Origin: SpSt-600 sp042408195
GTDB taxonomy: Bacteria > Chloroflexota > Anaerolineae > SpSt-600
Length of the DNA stretch: 64,000 nucleotides
Assembly (NCBI GenBank): GCA_042408195.1
Contig: JBHOQL010000001.1
Coordinates: forward strand, 4,944-68,943
Direction of reading: 5' to 3'
The stretch's first letter is position 1, and each line of letters begins with the position of its first letter. The notes under the pieces are model-generated. The model was not told the DNA's origin, ran no database searches, and was given only the letters and a program-made list of their open reading frames with translations. A program made the position numbers and the translations under genes. Shown here one piece after another: positions 61,560-64,000 of the stretch.

Positions 61560-62327
61560 CTAACCCATCTTCCTTCTCCACTCTTGCTTTATCTCCAGCT
61601 TGTCCAGCTCAACCCCCAGAGCTAAGAATTCTTTGAGGAGGCGGTTGAACTTTGAGGATTCCTCCAGCATTGGAAAGTGGCGGGCCCCCGGTATAACGAT
61701 GAAGCGCAGAGGAGCTTTGAAATCCTTGAAAGCTACCAGATTCTCGGAGTTGATTATTCCATCTTTATCGCCGTAAATGACCAAGGTGGGAATCCTTAAA
61801 TTAAGGAGTTCCAGGCGCAGATCCAACTCCCTCACAGACCAGACACTTTTTTCTATGGCTATTGAGGTGGCCTTTTGGGCCTCTTTCTGAAGTTCTGGAT
61901 ACCCAGGGGGAATAAGCCTGGCAACGCGATTTCCCTGGAATAAAACTGGGTTGATGGAGCTTCCAGTAATTGGTAAACTCACCGCTACAAGTTTTTCCAC
62001 TTTTTCCGGATGGCTCACTGCAAACCGCACCGCCACTATGGCTCCCAGAGAATGCCCCACCAAGCTGAGTCTAACAATACCCATACTTTCCACAAAGGCT
62101 TCCAGGAGCTCCAAGTAGTCCTTTACCGTGAAACGCTCATAAGCCTTGTCTGAATCCCCAAAACCCCAGAAATCTATGGCATAAGTTTTGAAATAGGGAG
62201 CTAGCTCCTCCATGCTCCCGAGCCAGTAACGCCAAGAGCCAAGCCAACCGTGCAGGAAAATCAGGGGCTTGCCCCGTCCTATAGCTTCATAGTGGACTAT
62301 GCTTCCATCAATTATAACTGCGCTCAT
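61560..62327 (-). CDS. Alpha/beta hydrolase
   Basis: 255 residues. Oxyanion-hole HGWLGSWRYW, nucleophile elbow GHSLGAIVA (Ser), acid in YGDKDGII and catalytic His in GARHFPML complete the triad. It resembles epoxide hydrolase/MhpC/BioH-like esterases; the substrate is unknown. It overlaps the response regulator by 4 bases (ATGA). Confidence 0.9.
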   Translation of the reverse strand: MSAVIIDGSIVHYEAIGRGKPLIFLHGWLGSWRYWLGSMEELAPYFKTYAIDFWGFGDSDKAYERFTVKDYLELLEAFVESMGIVRLSLVGHSLGAIVAVRFAVSHPEKVEKLVAVSLPITGSSINPVLFQGNRVARLIPPGYPELQKEAQKATSIAIEKSVWSVRELDLRLELLNLRIPTLVIYGDKDGIINSENLVAFKDFKAPLRFIVIPGARHFPMLEESSKFNRLLKEFLALGVELDKLEIKQEWRRKMG

Positions 62328-62698
62328 TTTCTGTGCCTGCTCAAGATCTCTCGCACCCTGCGTGGCAAATCCTCAGGAGCGAAGGGCTTGATAATGTAAT
62401 CGTTTCCTCCCGCCTCAAAGCCTGCTTTGACCTCGTATTCCTGTCCCCTGGCTGTAAGGAAAACGATAGGGATGTCCATAGTTTGGGGGATTTCCTTGAG
62501 TTTTTTACACACTTCATAACCGGAAAGCTTAGGAATCTTTATATCAAGCAGGATAAGGTCAGGTTTTTCAGCCACAGCCTTCTCTATGGCTTCGAGCCCA
62601 TCTACAGCCTTTGTTACTTCAAAGCCACCAAGCTGAAGGGAGATCTCAATTAATTCCAGTATGTCCTTCTCGTCCTCAACCACGAGTATCTTTGCCAT
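62324..62698 (-). CDS. Stand-alone CheY-like response regulator
   Basis: 124 residues, receiver domain only: acidic pocket VVEDEKD (8-11), phospho-acceptor D52 in LLDIKIP, VFLTARG with the switch Thr, and IIKPFAPEDL with the conserved Lys. No output domain. ATG 62698 has GGAGG upstream; a longer upstream start would lie inside the kinase gene. It follows the kinase gene at once, so the two likely form a pair. Confidence 0.92.
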   Translation of the reverse strand: MAKILVVEDEKDILELIEISLQLGGFEVTKAVDGLEAIEKAVAEKPDLILLDIKIPKLSGYEVCKKLKEIPQTMDIPIVFLTARGQEYEVKAGFEAGGNDYIIKPFAPEDLPRRVREILSRHRK

Positions 62699-62699
62699 T

Positions 62700-64000
62700 T
62701 TAGCCTCCATTTTCCTCCCAGATAGGGAGTGTAAAGGTGAAGGTGGTGCCTTCACCTGGAGCGCTCTTGAACCAGATTTCCCCTCCCTGCATTTCAACGA
62801 GTTTCTTGGTTATGTGAAGTCCAAGGCCAGTACCCTGCCGCTCACGAACCATACTGTGCGATCCTCTGAAGAAGCGTTTGAATATCTTTGGCTGCTCCTC
62901 CGGAGGAATGCCTATCCCCGTATCCTCCACCTCCACCTTAACAAATCTGCCTTCCCCTGAAGCCCTGATTGTTATCTTACCTCCTTGTGGGGTATAAGCG
63001 CAAGCGTTATCAATAAGGTTAGAGAGTATCTGAACCAATCTTAAACGGTCAGTTTTAACAAGAGGGAGATCTTCGTCAACTTCCACTCGGATGGTCAAGC
63101 CTTTCTCTCCAGCCTTTTCTAAATACGAACCCACTACTTCTTCCACAACCTTTTTTAGCTCGATTGGGGAAATGTTCAGAGGGATAATGCCTGCTTCTAT
63201 TTTGGAAAGTTCACTCATGTCACTCAGCAATTTTTCCATTCGTTCGGCATTGGAACGGATTTTCCTGAGAAACTCTGCCTGTCGTTCGCTTATTGGGCCG
63301 GCGTGACCCTTAAGAATCATGTCAGTGTAACCTTTAATGGAAGTAAGAGGGTTGCGTATTTCATGAGCAATATCCCCGATGAAAGCGCTCTTTGCTTCGG
63401 AAGCCTCTCGCACTTCTTCAAAAAGCCTAGCCTGGTTAATAGCGATGGCTGCCCTATCGGCCAGACTGCGGACGAAGGTCATGTCCTCTGCAGTGAAAGT
63501 ATCAGGGTGAGAGCTCTCAAGGGTTATCGCCCCCAGAACTCTACCTTCCAGGATAATGGGCACTATCAATTGAGAAACCGTTGACTCCCTCAACGGGTCG
63601 TAGTCAGGATCTTTATTCACATCTGAGCAGAGAACAGCTTGGCCCGTTCTCACAACTCTGCCTATTATGCCCTTATCCAGGGGGTAAAGGGTATCGGAAT
63701 ACCGCTCAATTGCCGGAGGATAACCTATGGCTCTTTTAAAGTAGAGGCCCCTCTTCTCATTCCTTTCCCCCACCAGCGCCAGTAAACCCGCGTCGGCTCC
63801 GGTATAAGCCACAGCCCTTTCCACAATGAGCTTCAGGAGGCGATCTAAATCTGAAGAAGCTATAGCCATTTCTCGGTCCAGTTCGGAAAGGATGGTGAGC
63901 TCTTTCACCCTCTGAGCAAGGGCTTTATCGGTTCGCTCCAGAAGGCGAGCGTTTTCCAAAGCTATAGCTGTCTGGAAAGCTATATTTTGGAGGATTTCCA
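62700..64000 (-). CDS. GAF-domain sensor histidine kinase, 5' end cut by window edge
   Basis: At least 432 residues are visible and the frame is open through base 64000: the codons past the first in-window TTG read QNIAFQTAIALENARLLE, the end helix of an earlier GAF domain. A full GAF domain follows (about 20-180 of the visible part from TTG 63959). Then the HisKA with phospho-acceptor His in IAHEIRNPLTSIKGY, and an HATPase domain with NLIDNACAYTP (N box), DTGIGIPPEE (G1) and GTGLGLHITKKL (G2). It probably phosphorylates the adjacent receiver protein. The start and any further domains lie outside. Confidence 0.92.
   Translation of the reverse strand, partial: EILQNIAFQTAIALENARLLERTDKALAQRVKELTILSELDREMAIASSDLDRLLKLIVERAVAYTGADAGLLALVGERNEKRGLYFKRAIGYPPAIERYSDTLYPLDKGIIGRVVRTGQAVLCSDVNKDPDYDPLRESTVSQLIVPIILEGRVLGAITLESSHPDTFTAEDMTFVRSLADRAAIAINQARLFEEVREASEAKSAFIGDIAHEIRNPLTSIKGYTDMILKGHAGPISERQAEFLRKIRSNAERMEKLLSDMSELSKIEAGIIPLNISPIELKKVVEEVVGSYLEKAGEKGLTIRVEVDEDLPLVKTDRLRLVQILSNLIDNACAYTPQGGKITIRASGEGRFVKVEVEDTGIGIPPEEQPKIFKRFFRGSHSMVRERQGTGLGLHITKKLVEMQGGEIWFKSAPGEGTTFTFTLPIWEENGG

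Overview
The window is a 64 kb stretch of a bacterial chromosome with dense, short-spaced genes and a moderately high GC content. It holds one tRNA and shows no CRISPR array, rRNA or complete insertion sequence. Gene content suggests a member of the Chloroflexota, probably an Anaerolineae-like thermophile or anaerobe. The reasons are surface proteins with Pro-Thr repeats, an Hdr/Etf redox cluster beside a heme O synthase, tandem deoxynucleoside kinases, and a division cluster that lacks murE. This placement is an inference from gene content; no marker phylogeny was possible.

Layout. 1-1734 (minus): the 3' part of yvcK and a PflA-like radical SAM gene. 1985-8666 (plus): tRNA-Arg(TCT), then a tight run of two deoxynucleoside kinases, signal peptidase I, deoC, a DUF2344 gene, an unusual glycosidase, an HlyD-like protein and rdgB. 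8842-10252 (minus): a DUF166 gene and an IscU-DUF59 fusion. 10375-10863 (plus): a GNAT acetyltransferase. 10838-15713 (minus): an orphan PstS, a 968-residue glycosidase/O-antigen-ligase fusion and an M20 peptidase. 15.8-16.7 kb: a gene-poor stretch that looks like decayed coding DNA. 16835-26062 (plus): a seven-gene redox cluster (MvhD, FdhB/FrhB-like, HdrA-GltD fusion, HdrC-HdrB fusion, HdrA, EtfB, EtfA) with a promoter and a terminator-like hairpin in its leader. It is closed by a strong terminator and then three ~150-nt imperfect tandem repeats. 26619-32519 (minus): a PDZ-radical SAM protein, a glycosyltransferase, rpiB, a Ste24-like protease, a DUF523 protein and a second O-antigen-ligase-like protein. 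32697-49472 (plus): the division and cell-wall cluster mraZ-rsmH-ftsL-ftsI-murF-mraY-murD-ftsW-murG-cvpA-murC-murB-ddl-ftsQ-ftsA-ftsZ, preceded by a triple GTGG MraZ box. 49467-64000 (minus): an epimerase, a lytic transglycosylase, heme O synthase, folK, a TlpA-like thioredoxin, an MFS carrier, an alkaline-phosphatase-fold membrane protein, a lipid kinase, pth, a Pro/Thr-rich surface protein, two unknown membrane proteins, an alpha/beta hydrolase, a response regulator and the 3' part of a GAF-domain histidine kinase.

The redox cluster is the most interesting system. It combines heterodisulfide-reductase modules, a NADPH-type GltD module, an F420/formate-type flavoprotein, MvhD and an ETF pair, but no catalytic dehydrogenase, hydrogenase or acyl-CoA dehydrogenase. 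This suggests a soluble flavin-based electron-bifurcating or confurcating hub that couples NAD(P)H, ferredoxin, a disulfide-like substrate and an ETF-linked donor. The two HdrA proteins have complementary losses of cysteine motifs, which fits one composite HdrA function split over two polypeptides. The second notable theme is surface polysaccharide: two ligase/polymerase proteins, one fused to an extracytoplasmic glycosidase.
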